A stretch of DNA of 64,000 nt from Mycobacterium numidiamassiliense (GCF_900157365.1 NZ_FUEZ01000004.1:4122966-4186965); one strand, 5' to 3'. Shown: positions 43,589-52,423, numbered from the stretch's first letter. The notes: generated by a model not told the origin, from the sequence alone. Translations and numbers: made by a program.

Positions 43589-43791
43589 GTGCGCCGCCTC
43601 TCGCATGTCTGAAGTCGCAGAGCGAATCGAATCCCATGATGAAACCACCACGCACGTAGGAAATCACCTTGGTCGGGCCGAGCTTTGACCGAAGTGGCTC
43701 GAGCAATCGCCAGGTCTTCGGCCTGCCCACTGACATGCACAGCCGAACATGCCAACGCCTCCAGGTCGACTTGAAGCTTCCCTTCAGCCAT
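43537..43791 (-). pseudogene. Fragment resembling an ESX-associated (EspC/WXG100-like) protein
   Basis: From ATG 43791 the first 30 or so residues (MAEGKLQVDLEALACSAVHVSG, QAEDLAIA) look like the start of an ESX-secretion-associated helical protein of the DUF2580/EspC type. The frame then becomes Arg/Cys/Trp-rich and no longer family-like, so the gene is broken. It overlaps the frameshifted gene and supports decay of this segment. Confidence 0.4.
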
Positions 43792-43942
43792 CACCACCCC
43801 CGCGCCACAGATCTCCGAGTTAATGCCTCATAGCAATACCCAGTAACGGGTCGCAATTCACCACAGTTGACATCGAGGAACTGTCCGATTAACTGGAATT
43901 CGTCAACACCGCAAGACAACTCACGCCACGGGAGGCAGCGCA

Positions 43943-44197
43943 ATGCAGATCCTCGCTGTCGCAGGCATCATCACCACCTTCGCCTTGCTCTGCGCGGCGA
44001 TCTACTTCGTCGCTCGATCGCTGCAACGCCGGGGCCGTGACCTCACGTTTGTTGACCCGCGCTATCCGGAGTCCATGCAGGGCGTGCAGCCAACACCCAA
44101 TATCGCGCCGCCGGGTCACCCGTACCCGGCTGACGACACCAGCCTTGCCGCCGACGACGGTAAAGATGCCCCGCCGCGGGGCCTGAATAGTCGATGA
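43943..44197 (+). CDS. Small membrane protein
   Basis: The 84-residue protein has one transmembrane segment at about residues 2-25 (ILAVAGIITTFALLCAAIYFVA), then a basic stretch and a Pro/Asp-rich tail facing the cytoplasm. The ATG at 43943 follows GGGAGG. No family is recognised. Confidence 0.7.
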   Translation: MQILAVAGIITTFALLCAAIYFVARSLQRRGRDLTFVDPRYPESMQGVQPTPNIAPPGHPYPADDTSLAADDGKDAPPRGLNSR

Positions 44198-44295
44198 AGC
44201 TGGAAGCTAAGGCTTAATCCCTCAACCGTTCCGATTCGACCTCTCAAAGATTATTGTCCTGCCAGGACTCGATTCGATTTGATGGGTACATTCCA

Positions 44296-44472
44296 GTGAA
44301 CGCACCACGTCGGGTGGCATCAGTCGTTATCGGCACCGCGATGGGCGTAGGCAGTGCCATCGTTGTCGCCATTAATCCGGGCGTGGGTGGGTTCGCCGTT
44401 GCGGGTCTGCTGATCGGTCTTACGGTCCGCTGGTTGACCAACAGGGCCTTCGATGCCCAACACCATCACTAA
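44296..44472 (+). CDS. Small two-helix membrane protein
   Basis: The 58-residue protein from GTG 44296 (NAPRRVASVVIGTAMGVG) has two hydrophobic segments joined by NPGVGG and ends in Gln-His-His-His. It is unrecognised. An earlier ATG in the same frame exists, but the Arg-rich start here suits membrane insertion. Confidence 0.55.
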   Translation: MNAPRRVASVVIGTAMGVGSAIVVAINPGVGGFAVAGLLIGLTVRWLTNRAFDAQHHH

Positions 44473-44559
44473 GCGCAGACGCCTCCCACACCACTAGTGC
44501 TGGCGCACAAGGCCTATTGCTTCTGCGCGCACACGCGCCAGCCCCAACCCTGTCCGACG

Positions 44560-45297
44560 TCATCCGGCAGCGGCCATCAGCACCGGCTGGTCGCGGTAGA
44601 GCGCCGGGTATAGCTGCTTGAGATCGTGCAGCTTGGGGATGTCGTTGATCGAGATGTAGGGATTCGAGGGATTCGAGTTCATGAAGTCCTGGTGATACTG
44701 CTCGGCGGGAAAGAACCCGAAATCCGGGGACACCTTCGTGACGATCGGGCCGGGAAAAACACCCGCCTTGGTCAGCTGAGCGATGTAGGACTCCGCGACC
44801 CGCTGTTGGGTCGGGTCCTGGAAGAAGATCACTGATCGGTACTGGGTGCCCTCGTCGGGACCTTGCCGATTGAGCTGTGTGGGGTCCTGCACCACCGAGA
44901 AGAAGATCCGTAGAAGTTGGCCGTAGGTCACCTGACTCGGGTCGTAGGTGATGCGCACGGACTCCGCGTGCCCGGTGTGACCACCGCTGACGTCTGCGTA
45001 ATCCGCGGTCGTTTTGGCGCCTCCGTCGTACCCGGATTCCGCCGCGGTTACCCCTTTGACGTGCTGGAACACGCCTTGGACGCCCCAGAAGCATCCGCCG
45101 GCCAAGATCGCCGTCTCGCTTGTGCCGGACGCCGGTGTGGGTTCGTCGACATCAGGTGCCGGAACTGCGATCGAGCCCGCTGCCTCACTCCGGGGCGTCA
45201 TCGCTGGATCGACACCAATGGACACCGCGACTGCGAGACCCAGCAGTCCAAGACGAGTCGCCAGGGTTACCCATCTGCGGGATGTGTTCATCGCCAT
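44560..45297 (-). CDS. msrA: Exported peptide methionine-S-sulfoxide reductase
   Basis: MsrA reduces methionine S-sulfoxide in oxidised proteins. The catalytic motif GGCFWG is at about residues 80-85, then GYDGG and the active-site region PAEQYHQDF follow. The 245-residue protein has an N-terminal export segment (SRRWVTLATRLGLLGLAVAVS), so it works outside the cytoplasm. The catalytic Cys is the only Cys of the protein, so no internal disulfide relay is possible. The ATG at 45297 follows GGAGGA. Confidence 0.93.
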   Translation of the reverse strand: MAMNTSRRWVTLATRLGLLGLAVAVSIGVDPAMTPRSEAAGSIAVPAPDVDEPTPASGTSETAILAGGCFWGVQGVFQHVKGVTAAESGYDGGAKTTADYADVSGGHTGHAESVRITYDPSQVTYGQLLRIFFSVVQDPTQLNRQGPDEGTQYRSVIFFQDPTQQRVAESYIAQLTKAGVFPGPIVTKVSPDFGFFPAEQYHQDFMNSNPSNPYISINDIPKLHDLKQLYPALYRDQPVLMAAAG

Positions 45298-45442
45298 CTC
45301 ACCAGTGTCCTCCTCGCCGGGGCAGGCCGTCGGCTCAGTCCCAACGAGGCACACCGCTGGGCCACCGGCCCCTAATCCCCTCCCGCCACGAAGGGCCTTA
45401 GGGCCCTAGACAACGGCGTGAGGGCGACACACACTTGGGCGC

Positions 45443-46072
45443 ATGAGCCGCGGACAGCCAATCATGGTGCCGTGGGCCTATTGGTGGCACCGCTATGTTC
45501 TCCGGCACCCAATGGCCGGACCACAAGAGGCAGGCCAGGTCGACATTTGGCACGACGAGGTGTGCGGGCGCCCATTTAACATGCTGGCGCGGCTACCAGT
45601 GGACGCGGCCGCCGCTCCAAACAGCGTGCAGCGGTCAGGAAGACAACAGACCCACGCCTGGGACTTCATAGCCGCGGCGATCCCCAATGTGCCCGACGGT
45701 GCGGGCTTTTTCGACAGCAGCGCCGCCGGCGGAATCAGCCATGTGGACGATTCGGCGCACCCCGTGACCAGGATCGTCACGCAGCGGGTGACCGCTGATC
45801 AGTTGCACCGCATGCGGGGGCATCTCCCCATGCCGATATTCATTTCCGATGGCAACGACCCGCAGGCTCATCCACATGGGTTCGAGACGCAGACCTCTCG
45901 AATGGTGTCGACAGTGAGCGTCCACGATGGCAGTTCGATCGGCGGCCGACAAATGATCACGGTCAGCTTCCTCGACGGGTCACCCGACCGTGTCCTGGAA
46001 CCCAACGACGAGTTCGACATCCACCTGCTGATACCGGGTCCCGACCAGGCGCCGGGCGAATCCCCCGAATAG
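45443..46072 (+). CDS. Hypothetical protein
   Basis: The 209-residue protein has no signal or membrane segment. It contains Trp/His-rich MVPWAYWWHRYVLRHP and a beta-rich C-terminal half (VTVSFLDGS-type strands, DEFDIHLLIPGP). I do not recognise the family. It diverges from msrA with about 145 bases between. Confidence 0.65.
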   Translation: MSRGQPIMVPWAYWWHRYVLRHPMAGPQEAGQVDIWHDEVCGRPFNMLARLPVDAAAAPNSVQRSGRQQTHAWDFIAAAIPNVPDGAGFFDSSAAGGISHVDDSAHPVTRIVTQRVTADQLHRMRGHLPMPIFISDGNDPQAHPHGFETQTSRMVSTVSVHDGSSIGGRQMITVSFLDGSPDRVLEPNDEFDIHLLIPGPDQAPGESPE

Positions 46073-46092
46073 GTCCGCGGCCCAGTCAGGCA

Positions 46093-46614
46093 TCACGCCA
46101 ATTGGTCTGGGGGTATCGGCTCGGGCACGGTGTTCTGCTTGGTGGTCATGTCCCGGCATTCCCCGTAAATCGTGATCGATCCTCCCGCATTCTGAACCGG
46201 CGAGTAAGCATCGAATACCGCAGTGGCACCCTGCCTGCTCACCGCGGGGGAATGCGTGTGGAAGTCGCCCGGCCCTTGCCAGCCATGTTGTTTCAGCGTC
46301 GAGACCATCTGTTGAACCTCCGCTTGCGAAGCTTCGAGGGTCGGCGCGTGATCGTAGTCGAGTCCCACGATTCCCCGGAAAGGCGCGACGGCCTGGTCAT
46401 TACAGGAGTCACGGCTGAAATGGCCCGAGACGCCTTTGAGTCCCAGAGTCGCGATGATCTCGCGTGCCGCGTTGATTACTTGCGCTTTGGACTCGTCCGG
46501 AGTCATCGGATGTGTCACCCCTTCGCTCAAATTCCTTATCGTGCTACAGGATTGGAGTGTGATGGCGAGCATCCCCGCCACCACGCAGGCAACCGCCGAA
46601 CGCCACATGACCAC
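46093..46614 (-). CDS. Lipoprotein paired with the DUF1023 hydrolase
   Basis: The 173-residue protein has a lipoprotein signal ending L-Q-S-C at about residues 20-23, so it is anchored to the outer face of the membrane. The mature part has one more Cys pair (SCNDQ, GECRD). It starts at GTG 46614 after GAGAGGA, 32 bases downstream of the DUF1023 hydrolase, and the two are a recurring pair in mycobacteria as I recall. The function is unknown. Confidence 0.8.
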   Translation of the reverse strand: MVMWRSAVACVVAGMLAITLQSCSTIRNLSEGVTHPMTPDESKAQVINAAREIIATLGLKGVSGHFSRDSCNDQAVAPFRGIVGLDYDHAPTLEASQAEVQQMVSTLKQHGWQGPGDFHTHSPAVSRQGATAVFDAYSPVQNAGGSITIYGECRDMTTKQNTVPEPIPPDQLA

Positions 46615-46646
46615 GCCGATCCTCTCGAAGGTGTTCGCCGATGATT

Positions 46647-48494
46647 TCAATGGTAGTGATCCCGCGTCGGGGGGCGAAGGCTCTCGGGATCGAATTCGTC
46701 CGGGAGCCAATAGGTGCCGCGATGTTCGGCGGTCATGTTGTCGTGCTCGAGCGCGTCGCCGTGGCCGGATGCGATGTCGGCGATGCTGAACAATGATTCG
46801 TTGCCGGGCGTGAAGTAGGAACTGTGATCCTTCAACGGGAACGTCAGGCCGGGGGCCTCGGCCTTGAAGCGGGTTGAACCGAAGCCCTCGACGGCGGGGT
46901 CGTTACCCAGTCCGATCGTGACCCCCGTTCCGGGTAGATGCCCCTGAATGCCGCCGAGGTGGGTGATCGGGTCTGTCGATGCAGCGCCCACGTACACATG
47001 TCCCCCGCCGGGCAGGTGAAAGTCGGCGGCGCTGTGTGCCAGGTCGGTTCCCGGGCAGCCGACCAGGACGACGTCGTTGGCGTGCATGCCCGACCCGGCT
47101 GCCGCGTCGGCCACCGTGGTGGAGCCATAGGAATGGCCGACCACGGTCACATGGGAGCTGCCAATGCCGTGGGTTACCCCAAGTGCGTTCACATCCCCGG
47201 CGAGCAAACCGCCTCCGTCTCTGGCGAGCGTCGTCTGTCCAATTTGGGGGTCGAACGGGCTGTCAGGGGCGTGATACCCCATCCACACCAGAACCGAATC
47301 CGACTTGCCCGGATCGGCTCGTCGGGCTTCGTTGTAGAGGTTTCGCCCGTCCGTGTGGGAAAGGTAGCCGTCGCGAACGCTGCTCCCAGTCCCGGGCACC
47401 AGCACTGTGGTGTTGTCGGCTTTGTCGGGATTTCCGATCGCGATGGCTTCTCTGCCTCGACCGTCGAAAGCTTCGGGGTCGTAGGTCTGCAGGAACACCG
47501 GGTTTTTGCTGCCATCGGGATTGGTCCCGTTGACGTTGAGTCCATCGCGGGTCTTTGTCGCGTTGTTGTAGCGCGTGATCGCCGAGGGCGTGAGGCCATA
47601 CTGCTCCGGGTGTTCGGTTACCTGGCTCACCGGAACGTGGTTTTTCGTGGCTACGCTTTCGACGCGGGCGATGTCATCGGTCATGACCGCCTGGTTCACG
47701 TTGTCGCGAGCGATGGTGTCAATGCCGTTGAGGTTGCCCAGCTCGGGCGGGTGCTGGGCGAGCAACTGATCCCGTTGTTGTTGGCTGAGCGAATTCCACC
47801 ACCGCTTGACGTCTTCGGGGTTGGTGTTCGGCGGCGGGATTTGAATCTGTTCCGGCTTCCCCCCGGCGTCCACCGGCTCAAGTGGCTTGGGGTCGTAGCC
47901 GTCGGTGCGCAGGGTGGTCAGCGATCTCTGCAGGTAGTCCGAGTAGCCGTTGCGGAGCGATTGCAGTTGTCCCAGAGCCGATTTGGTGTCGTCGATGGCT
48001 TGCTGTTCGAGAGTGTCGATGAGGGCATCGACCGCGGATTGATCGGCGGCGCTGAGATGGCCCTGTTTCTCCAGCTCCACCGCTTGGCCGATTTCGCTGT
48101 CGATCTGCTCGAGCTGACCCTCCAACGTCGAGATCGTCGTGGCGCCGGCCCGCTGCGCTTCGGACAGGGCGGCGGCGATGTTTTCCAGATCTACCCCGAT
48201 CTTGGGCAACTGCAGTGACTGCGCGCCAAGGGACTTGGTCACCTGCTGCACCTCGGCGGAGTCGTTGATCGGGTGCTCGCCGCTATCGTCTCGATTCCAC
48301 GACGCCTCAAAACGACGACGGGCTGCGTCGAAGGCGTTGTTGGATTCGGTGGTGCAGCGGCCCGCAGCGTGAAAAGCCTCAGCCAAACCTGAAATCTGAG
48401 CAGGACGCCCAGCCTGGAGGCTGTTGTTGATGGCCCACGGGTCACTACCGGCTTCGGCAATCAACGCCGCGACGCTTATGTAGCGGAGTTGCAC
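46647..48494 (-). CDS. DUF1023 alpha/beta hydrolase with N-terminal helical domain
   Basis: The protein has about 615 residues. Residues 1 to about 210 are helical and WXG100-like (SDPWAINNSLQAGRPAQISGLAEAF). The C-terminal half is a DUF1023 alpha/beta hydrolase with TTVLVPGTGSS, VLVWMGYHAPDS and the nucleophile elbow VVGHSYGS (Ser). C-terminal His is in KDHSSYF. There is no classic signal peptide, so type VII export through the N-terminal domain is possible. The GTG at 48494 has AGGAGG at the best spacing. Confidence 0.87.
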   Translation of the reverse strand: MQLRYISVAALIAEAGSDPWAINNSLQAGRPAQISGLAEAFHAAGRCTTESNNAFDAARRRFEASWNRDDSGEHPINDSAEVQQVTKSLGAQSLQLPKIGVDLENIAAALSEAQRAGATTISTLEGQLEQIDSEIGQAVELEKQGHLSAADQSAVDALIDTLEQQAIDDTKSALGQLQSLRNGYSDYLQRSLTTLRTDGYDPKPLEPVDAGGKPEQIQIPPPNTNPEDVKRWWNSLSQQQRDQLLAQHPPELGNLNGIDTIARDNVNQAVMTDDIARVESVATKNHVPVSQVTEHPEQYGLTPSAITRYNNATKTRDGLNVNGTNPDGSKNPVFLQTYDPEAFDGRGREAIAIGNPDKADNTTVLVPGTGSSVRDGYLSHTDGRNLYNEARRADPGKSDSVLVWMGYHAPDSPFDPQIGQTTLARDGGGLLAGDVNALGVTHGIGSSHVTVVGHSYGSTTVADAAAGSGMHANDVVLVGCPGTDLAHSAADFHLPGGGHVYVGAASTDPITHLGGIQGHLPGTGVTIGLGNDPAVEGFGSTRFKAEAPGLTFPLKDHSSYFTPGNESLFSIADIASGHGDALEHDNMTAEHRGTYWLPDEFDPESLRPPTRDHYH

Positions 48495-48702
48495 CACCCC
48501 TCCTGAGCATGCCCGCCAGCGCGGCCCGGCCGACGACGGCACGCATGCAAGAAGCCGCCGGTATCGATCAACATCGCCACCCCCACGCTGGCGATAAGGC
48601 TACTATCGCGGCTCAGGCCATCAATTCACATCACCGATAATTCCGGATGGGTGGTCACGGCCCGCCGCCGGGCGCCGGCATCGCCGACCAATTGAACGTG
48701 TG

Positions 48703-49149
48703 ATGAACTTGCCCGGCGCCCCGATGCCTGAGAACAATGCGGCGAGGAAAATCGCTGACGTGAAGGTTCAGGTTTACGACAACAGCGCGTACGACCCCGA
48801 TCCGATCGTGGTCAACCGCAGCGATGTGGCCGAGACGATCCGACCGTGGTTCCTCGACGCACCGGACGAATACCACCAGGCGATCCGCGATCTGCAACGC
48901 TCACTCGACGTCGCACCCCGCGACACGCTCGGCACGGATTCCACCTCCGGGCTCTGCGAGTATCTCGGCATCACGCTTCGGGTAGCCGATGTCGCGCCGG
49001 CCGCCCATGACATCACCATGGGCGAGCTGACACAGGACGAGATCGATACGGCCAGCAGGCTCTGCCGGTCCGAGGGAGTGCCGATTATGTACGCGGAAAG
49101 CGTGGCCCGGATCCTACGGGAAGTAGCCCGCAGACGGGCCGTCCAGTAG
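48703..49149 (+). CDS. Hypothetical protein
   Basis: The protein has about 148 residues and is acidic and soluble. The core VQVYDNSAYDPDPIVVNRSDVAETIRPWF and EIDTASRLCRSEGVPIMYAESVARILREVARR is helical. I do not recognise the domain. The start could be GTG 48700, ATG 48703 or ATG 48724, and none has a clear ribosome binding site. Confidence 0.6.
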   Translation: MNLPGAPMPENNAARKIADVKVQVYDNSAYDPDPIVVNRSDVAETIRPWFLDAPDEYHQAIRDLQRSLDVAPRDTLGTDSTSGLCEYLGITLRVADVAPAAHDITMGELTQDEIDTASRLCRSEGVPIMYAESVARILREVARRRAVQ

Positions 49150-49212
49150 TTTCGCCGACGCAGATTCCTTTGTGCCGCATGGGATCCGGTTCGCCGACGA
49201 ACTCGCGCCTGG

Positions 49213-49425
49213 TCACGGGGTGGGCGCGCGCGGCGGCGGAGTCCAGGTCTTGCCGTCCGTCGTCCACCCGCACGGCAGGTAGTCGTACCGCGGACCGTCG
49301 AATGTCAGGCATTTGGGTGCGTTGAACGGCGGCACAGGAGCCGGCGATTGGTTGTCAGCGTGAGCGACCACCCCGCCGAGCGTCACCGCCCCAACGGCCA
49401 CGAGTATTGCTGCCAGTATTCGCAT
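49213..49425 (-). CDS. Small secreted protein
   Basis: The 70-residue precursor has a signal peptide (MRILAAILVAVGAVTLGGVVAHA). The mature peptide has two Cys (KCLTF, LPCGW) that may form a disulfide and a Pro-rich end. The ATG at 49425 follows GGAGGG. Small proteins like this are common in mycobacteria and mostly uncharacterised. Confidence 0.75.
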   Translation of the reverse strand: MRILAAILVAVGAVTLGGVVAHADNQSPAPVPPFNAPKCLTFDGPRYDYLPCGWTTDGKTWTPPPRAPTP

Positions 49426-49835
49426 CGGAGGCCCTCCGCATGTGTCACCATGACCCGCCACTGTCGATGGTAGTCGTCAACTTAGGCGTGAACCTGCGGA
49501 ATTTCTGCGACTTCGGAGGCCCACGGACTGATCTGGGGCCGATCAAGTAGTCGACGCCGGCACAGCCGACCCGTTGATCGGGCCGCAGCCGCAGCATGGC
49601 GATACGGCTTCCACAGGGAACATCGAGAATGGCTGCGCTGTATGGTATTTCAGCGCTGACGCGCATCGCCGTACGGATGCGATCCACGTCCGTGCCCGGC
49701 ACTGCCCGGCCGAACCGCGGCGCCACGGCGGGACGCGCCACGGCCCAGTCCGTACGGAGCGTCCTGACGTATGAGTCTCCTATGTAAACCGCGCCTCGAC
49801 ATGAGACTTCAGCGCCCAGGCCGTGTCATTGATAG
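49426..49835. other. 410-base region without a well-supported gene
   Basis: A minus-strand frame (49445-49741; inner part MRVSAEIPYSAAILDVPCG) is open but lacks a ribosome binding site and family features, so it may be chance or a decayed gene. No clear terminators, repeats or RNA genes are visible. Confidence 0.4.
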
Positions 49836-50132
49836 ATGGCGAGGAAGGTGCCCGCGGCAGCGGTGCTAGGCGCGGCGGTCGGCGTGGCGCTGGCCTCAGC
49901 GCCGGCGGCGCACGCCGATGTCAAGGGCTACCTCAACTACCTGGCTTCGCACCACATCAACACCGCGCTCAATACCCCCAAGACCAACATCTACTTCGGT
50001 TTGCGGGTCTGCGAGCTGCTCCGCGGCGGCACCACGCCGGAGCAGATTGCGCAGGAGGCGGTTTCCACAGCTGACATGCCGGGGATCATCGGGGCGGCAC
50101 AGCACGAGCTGTGCCCCGACACCTTGCACTGA
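49836..50132 (+). CDS. Secreted DUF732 protein
   Basis: The 98-residue protein has a signal peptide ending APAAHA and a DUF732 domain: YLNYLASHHINT, GLRVCELLRGGTTPEQIAQEA and HELCPDTLH, with two Cys. It is exported, but its role is unknown. It is one of five DUF732 proteins in this window. Confidence 0.88.
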   Translation: MARKVPAAAVLGAAVGVALASAPAAHADVKGYLNYLASHHINTALNTPKTNIYFGLRVCELLRGGTTPEQIAQEAVSTADMPGIIGAAQHELCPDTLH

Positions 50133-50292
50133 CGTCCTGCCTCGAAACCGGCGCCGCGGCTGCGGCGGCCCGCTCATCCAGTAATCGGTCGATCTGCTCG
50201 GTGCTCGGCATCCGGTCGCACAGCACACGCGCCACCCGCCAGGCGCGCGACAACAACCGAAGCTCGGCATCGATGGCCTCGAGGTTGCGCAT
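50086..50292 (-). CDS. Small helical hypothetical protein
   Basis: The 68-residue protein begins MRNLEAIDAELRLLSRAWR and continues with STEQIDRLLDERAAAAAA, a regular amphipathic pattern often seen in small conserved mycobacterial proteins. Its 3' end overlaps the DUF732 gene on the other strand by 47 bases. The last residues are Arg-rich and may reflect read-through into non-coding sequence. Confidence 0.45.
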   Translation of the reverse strand: MRNLEAIDAELRLLSRAWRVARVLCDRMPSTEQIDRLLDERAAAAAAPVSRQDVSARCRGTARAVPPR

Positions 50293-50808
50293 TGGCGGAG
50301 CGTAGATCGGTACGGCGCGAAGCGCACTTCACCCTGCCGTGGGCCGTGTCAGCGCCGAACTCGACCAAACACCGAATTGCCAAGGATCCATTGAGAATTC
50401 ATCAAGCCGGCAGCGGGAATCTGACGGGGTCGACAAACACCTGATGAGCAACAGGAGGAGAATATATCTCGATTAGCCAACATATTTCCGTCGCCGTGGT
50501 GCTCGCGTTTGGCGCCGTCGCTATGCGGCATGCGTCCCGCCGGGACGCTGCCACGGCTCCGCAGCGTCTAAAGGACAATCGGCGAAATACCCGACGGCTG
50601 AACCAGATTCGGCCGAGAAGCTCCCCGGTCACTGACCATACAGTCGGCGGAATGGGCCTATCCACTAATACGAATGCAGCCGGTCCGCATTGTTACCCGC
50701 ATCGATTTCAGTAATATTCGGAAATGCCGTGAACGCGGTACGACGTTTGCACGTGAATTCCTTCCGCGACCGCTTGGCCGGCCAATATTTCAGGCAGGAG
50801 CTCGTGGC
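50293..50808. other. 515-base region without a supported gene
   Basis: A ribosome-binding-site-like AGGAGGAG at 50452-50460 is followed only by very short frames. GC content is lower than in the neighbours. It may be the promoter region of the membrane protein at 50809 or remains of a lost gene. Confidence 0.4.
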
Positions 50809-51498
50809 ATGAGCCAACAACGCGATCAACGACAGCCGGCTTCAGACGTCGTCATCGAGTTGGACGAACCCGGCGAGATGTTCGCCGTCGATCAGCGCGG
50901 ACTGCTGGACGGCGCACGCCGCATCGATACCGGCATCGACGAACTCATCGACCGGCTGCTCGCCCAGAAGACGTTTGACCGCAAGCAGCGCATCGTCTTG
51001 GACGTCGCCGGCGAGTGCTCGGATGAAGTGGGCGCCAACCTGGTGGAGTCGGTCCGTCGCTACTGCGAGCTGGCAATACGCCGAGCCAACCGCCAGCACG
51101 ATCTGATCTGGCGCCAGGGCATGCGGTCGCTGGTGAGCGGCTCGCTGCTGTTTGTCGTCGGCATCGGGCTGTCGTATCTGTTCACCCGCCCCTTCGTCGG
51201 CGAGTTCGCCGGCGAGCTGTTCGGAAACGGCGTGTTCCTGGTCGTGGCGTGGGTCGGCCTGTGGTACCCGCTCGATGTGCTGTTTATTGCCCGTGAGCAG
51301 GCAAAACGCGAGGCCAGGGCGCTGAGGGCGATCCTGAAGATGCAGGTCGCCGTTCGCGCCCACAGCGGCAACGTGCACGCCACCGGTGCACCCGGATTCC
51401 CGAACAGGCCGCCCGGCGGATACCGATCTGTCCGCCTTCTCAGCTCGCGCATTCGCTTGAGGGGCGCCCCGCCAACCGGGGCACCGGGCGCGAGCTAA
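50809..51498 (+). CDS. Membrane protein with two central helices
   Basis: The 229-residue protein has two membrane segments at about residues 105-125 and 140-160 (SLVSGSLLFVVGIGLSYLF, GNGVFLVVAWVGLWYPLDVLF). The N-terminal part is soluble and acidic (VIELDEPGEMFAVDQRGLL), and the C-terminus is Arg/Pro-rich. The ATG follows AGGAG. No family is recognised. Confidence 0.72.
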   Translation: MSQQRDQRQPASDVVIELDEPGEMFAVDQRGLLDGARRIDTGIDELIDRLLAQKTFDRKQRIVLDVAGECSDEVGANLVESVRRYCELAIRRANRQHDLIWRQGMRSLVSGSLLFVVGIGLSYLFTRPFVGEFAGELFGNGVFLVVAWVGLWYPLDVLFIAREQAKREARALRAILKMQVAVRAHSGNVHATGAPGFPNRPPGGYRSVRLLSSRIRLRGAPPTGAPGAS

Positions 51499-51648
51499 CG
51501 CGCGTTGTCGCAGTTCAGACGGCATACTGCCGCTGGCTGTACTGATGCGTTGGCGGATCTTTGCCTGCTATTCAGCGAAGGCGAGCGTTAGGGTCACGTT
51601 CAAACAGGGCACTAGAGTGGGGTGCAACCACTTGGGAGGAGTTCACAC

Positions 51649-51987
51649 ATGGTCACACGCGCACTGACAAGACTGGGTGTCACGATCGGCGGTCTGGCGT
51701 TGGCGTTGGCCGCTGGAACCGGTACGGCATCCGCAGATCCAGACTTTGGTCCGATGATCAACACGACCTGCACCTACGACCAGGCCGTTGCGGCGTTGCG
51801 CGCGCAGAATCCGATGTTCGCGAGCTACCTCGAGCAATCGCCGCCGAATGTGGCGTTCTTGCATCAGTACGTTAATTCGACGCCGGACCAGCGGGTCCAA
51901 CTACTCCACCAGGTGGAGCACAACCAGGGTGCGCAGCAGGCGTTCCCGATCTTCCAGCAGATGTTCACCACCTGCAACAACTTCTGA
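51649..51987 (+). CDS. Hemophore-related secreted protein (Rv0203/Rv1174c-like)
   Basis: The 112-residue precursor has a signal peptide ending GTASA and a mature helical part with an early Cys (NTTCTYDQAVAALRAQNP), PPNVAFLHQYVNSTPDQRVQLLHQV and a final Cys (FTTCNNF). This is the pattern of the mycobacterial hemophore-related family, some members of which bind haem. Haem ligands cannot be assigned here. The ATG follows GGGAGGAG. Confidence 0.85.
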   Translation: MVTRALTRLGVTIGGLALALAAGTGTASADPDFGPMINTTCTYDQAVAALRAQNPMFASYLEQSPPNVAFLHQYVNSTPDQRVQLLHQVEHNQGAQQAFPIFQQMFTTCNNF

Positions 51988-52061
51988 TCAAGGATTGCGC
52001 CAAAGCCGTTGCACGGCCGGCGCTTTGACGACGCCTCGACCGATGCGTTCACGCAGACGAA

Positions 52062-52091
52062 CGTAAGCCCGGCAAATTAGCCGGGCTTACG
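52062..52091. terminator. Bidirectional stem-loop terminator
   Basis: A perfect 12-base inverted repeat (CGTAAGCCCGGC and its complement) with a 6-base loop AAATTA lies between two convergent genes, the hemophore-related and DUF732 genes. It is well placed to end both transcripts. Confidence 0.85.
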
Positions 52092-52117
52092 CTTGACTGA
52101 AATCTGATGGGCCGCGC

Positions 52118-52423
52118 TTAGAGCGGGTCGTTGTCCATGTCCGGGCAGAACGCCAGGACTGCGGCGGCGGCGATCACATTGGCTTGGCTATCCGTGTATC
52201 CGAGGCCTTGGATCCGCTGCACGGCTTCTTGCCCAGGCAGGTTATTCCGCAGTTCCTGGCACAGCGTCGTGCCGATATGGACGATCTTGTCCTGGTTCGC
52301 GTAACTGATGTGATGCGAACTCAGTGTGGACAGATAATCGGACGTGCTGTCGGCGTGGGCAACCCCGGGCGCGAAAAAGAGCACTGCGGACAGGGCGGCC
52401 AGCGACCCCAGTACTGGTTTCAT
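52118..52423 (-). CDS. Secreted DUF732 protein
   Basis: The 101-residue protein has a signal peptide ending GVAHA and a DUF732 domain (YLSTLSSHHISYANQDKIVHIGTTLCQELRNNLPGQEAVQRIQ, final Cys in AFCPDM). It has the same architecture as the DUF732 protein at 49836, and both carry SHHI near the start of the mature domain. Confidence 0.88.
   Translation of the reverse strand: MKPVLGSLAALSAVLFFAPGVAHADSTSDYLSTLSSHHISYANQDKIVHIGTTLCQELRNNLPGQEAVQRIQGLGYTDSQANVIAAAAVLAFCPDMDNDPL

Noticed and set aside
43005..46100. A second copy of the tRNA-Val(GAC) 3' end that would mark the far att site of the relic
   Set aside because: I looked for the T-arm/acceptor sequence downstream and did not see it, so the limits of the relic cannot be set.
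46938..48218. A long plus-strand frame opposite the DUF1023 gene
   Set aside because: It is a shadow of the hydrolase gene, with no start signal and no domain.
50440..50480. A strong ribosome-binding-like AGGAGGAG with a nearby ATG
   Set aside because: The frame it could serve ends after about 10 codons.
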